Below are positions 4,657 through 5,224 of a stretch of DNA of 5,224 nt, piece by piece. Origin of the DNA: an uncultured Atopobiaceae bacterium (GTDB lineage Bacteria; Actinomycetota; Coriobacteriia; Coriobacteriales; Atopobiaceae); assembly GCA_947303905.1 (NCBI GenBank), contig CAMYZR010000137.1, forward strand, positions 1 to 5,224, read 5' to 3'. A model generated the notes under the pieces. It did not search any database. It was not told the DNA's origin and saw nothing but the letters and a program-made list of their open reading frames with translations. Both the position numbers and the translations under genes were made by a program. Every line of letters starts with the position of its first letter. The stretch's first letter is position 1.

Positions 4657-5224
4657 CTGGACACGCCCTCCATGATCTTCCGTCGGAAGATGAGGAAGAG
4701 CACGATCAGCGGAACCGAGATGACCACGACCGCCGCCATCATGGCGGGGACGTTCTCGCGGCCAAAGCCGTTCTCGCGAATCTCCTGGATGCCGTTGGAC
4801 ACCAAGAAGTAGAGCTGGTTGTCGGTGATGAGGCGCGGCCACACGTAGCTGTTCCAGCACTCGATGACCTTCAGCAGCACCACGGTGACGATGGTGGGGC
4901 GGCAGATGGGGATCATCACGTTGGTGAGGTACTTGAAGTCGCTGCAGCCGTCCACCTTGGCGGCCTTGTAGAGGTCGTCGGGTATCTGGTCGAAGTTCTC
5001 CTTGAGCAGGTAGATGTAGAACACCGAGGTCACGCTGGGCAGGATGAGGCCCGTGAAGGTGTTCCGCAGCCCCAGGTTGGTGATGGTCACGAAGTTGGTG
5101 ATGATGACCAGCTCGTTGGGGATCATCATCAGCGAGAGGAACGCGGTAAAGAGCAGGTCCCTGCCACCGAAGTCGAGGCGCGAGAACGCGAAGGCGGCCA
5201 GCACGATGACCACCAGCATGAGCG
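4638..5224 (-). CDS. ABC importer inner-membrane permease, MalG/UgpE type (N-terminus outside the window)
   Basis: This is one of the two membrane subunits of a carbohydrate-type (CUT1) ABC importer. The frame stays open through the window edge, and a Leu codon precedes the first in-window Met. That Met (5217-5219) is therefore internal: family members have roughly 80-90 more residues, including the first membrane helix. Numbering from that Met, hydrophobic helices lie at about 1-12, 22-46, 55-72, 108-127 and 159-178. The cytoplasmic EAA loop that contacts the ATPase is clear: DLYKAAKVDG (82-91), with the conserved Pro at 104 in VMIPICRP. The stretch AFSRLDFGGRDLLF (11-24) matches the family's AYAFARLxFxGRxLLF signature. 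CWNSYVWPRLIT (121-132) resembles the WNQYLWPLLIIT region of E. coli UgpE, hinting at a glycerol-3-phosphate or related substrate, though many sugar permeases share this. Its partner permease and ATPase are not visible, and ATPases of such importers are often encoded elsewhere. Confidence 0.93.
   Translation of the reverse strand, partial: LMLVVIVLAAFAFSRLDFGGRDLLFTAFLSLMMIPNELVIITNFVTITNLGLRNTFTGLILPSVTSVFYIYLLKENFDQIPDDLYKAAKVDGCSDFKYLTNVMIPICRPTIVTVVLLKVIECWNSYVWPRLITDNQLYFLVSNGIQEIRENGFGRENVPAMMAAVVVISVPLIVLFLIFRRKIMEGVSRGGTKG

Noticed and set aside
4639..4860. A 74-codon N-terminal extension of the binding-protein frame into the permease gene
   Set aside because: The extension is Arg/His/Gly-rich and lies out of frame over the conserved permease C-terminus. 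The lipoprotein signal begins properly at 4638 or 4632.

Overview
The window looks like chromosomal DNA from a GC-rich anaerobic or microaerophilic Gram-positive bacterium. The best guess is a gut actinobacterium of the Coriobacteriia (Olsenella, Atopobium or Collinsella type). This rests on strong G/C preference at third codon positions, a stand-alone flavodiiron protein (an O2/NO-scavenging enzyme typical of anaerobes), and a Tat-like lipoprotein signal (TRRTFLG, then a lipobox and a Ser/Asn/Gly-rich tether). The taxonomic call is inference, not proof.

Layout from left to right. The last 26 codons of an unrecognised plus-strand gene (to 83) end at a strong hairpin terminator (107-145). A minus-strand GNAT N-acetyltransferase of the RimJ/RimL type (144-689) is divergent from a plus-strand class A flavodiiron protein, fprA (826-1986, possibly starting at 781). 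Their shared intergenic region is 136 bp. fprA converges on a minus-strand lipoprotein gene (2095-2889), and a terminator that fits the lipoprotein transcript (2022-2061) lies between them. The lipoprotein appears to consist of two OB-fold-like units and has its own promoter, with a perfect TATAAT. Upstream of it on the same strand is the 3' end of a sugar-type (CUT1) ABC importer operon: the C-terminal three quarters of a MalG/UgpE-type permease (4638-5224, cut by the window edge), followed with a one-base TAATG overlap by a solute-binding lipoprotein (3013-4638).

The permease and binding protein clearly belong to one importer. The permease C-terminal half resembles UgpE (glycerol-3-phosphate type), but the substrate cannot be fixed from the sequence. 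The binding protein is unusual in having both an N-terminal lipobox and a C-terminal transmembrane helix. The flavodiiron protein and the acetyltransferase look like independent single-gene units. Nothing here looks like a mobile element, CRISPR array, RNA gene or phage gene. The points most worth a second look are the doubly anchored binding protein and the tandem-repeat lipoprotein of unknown role.
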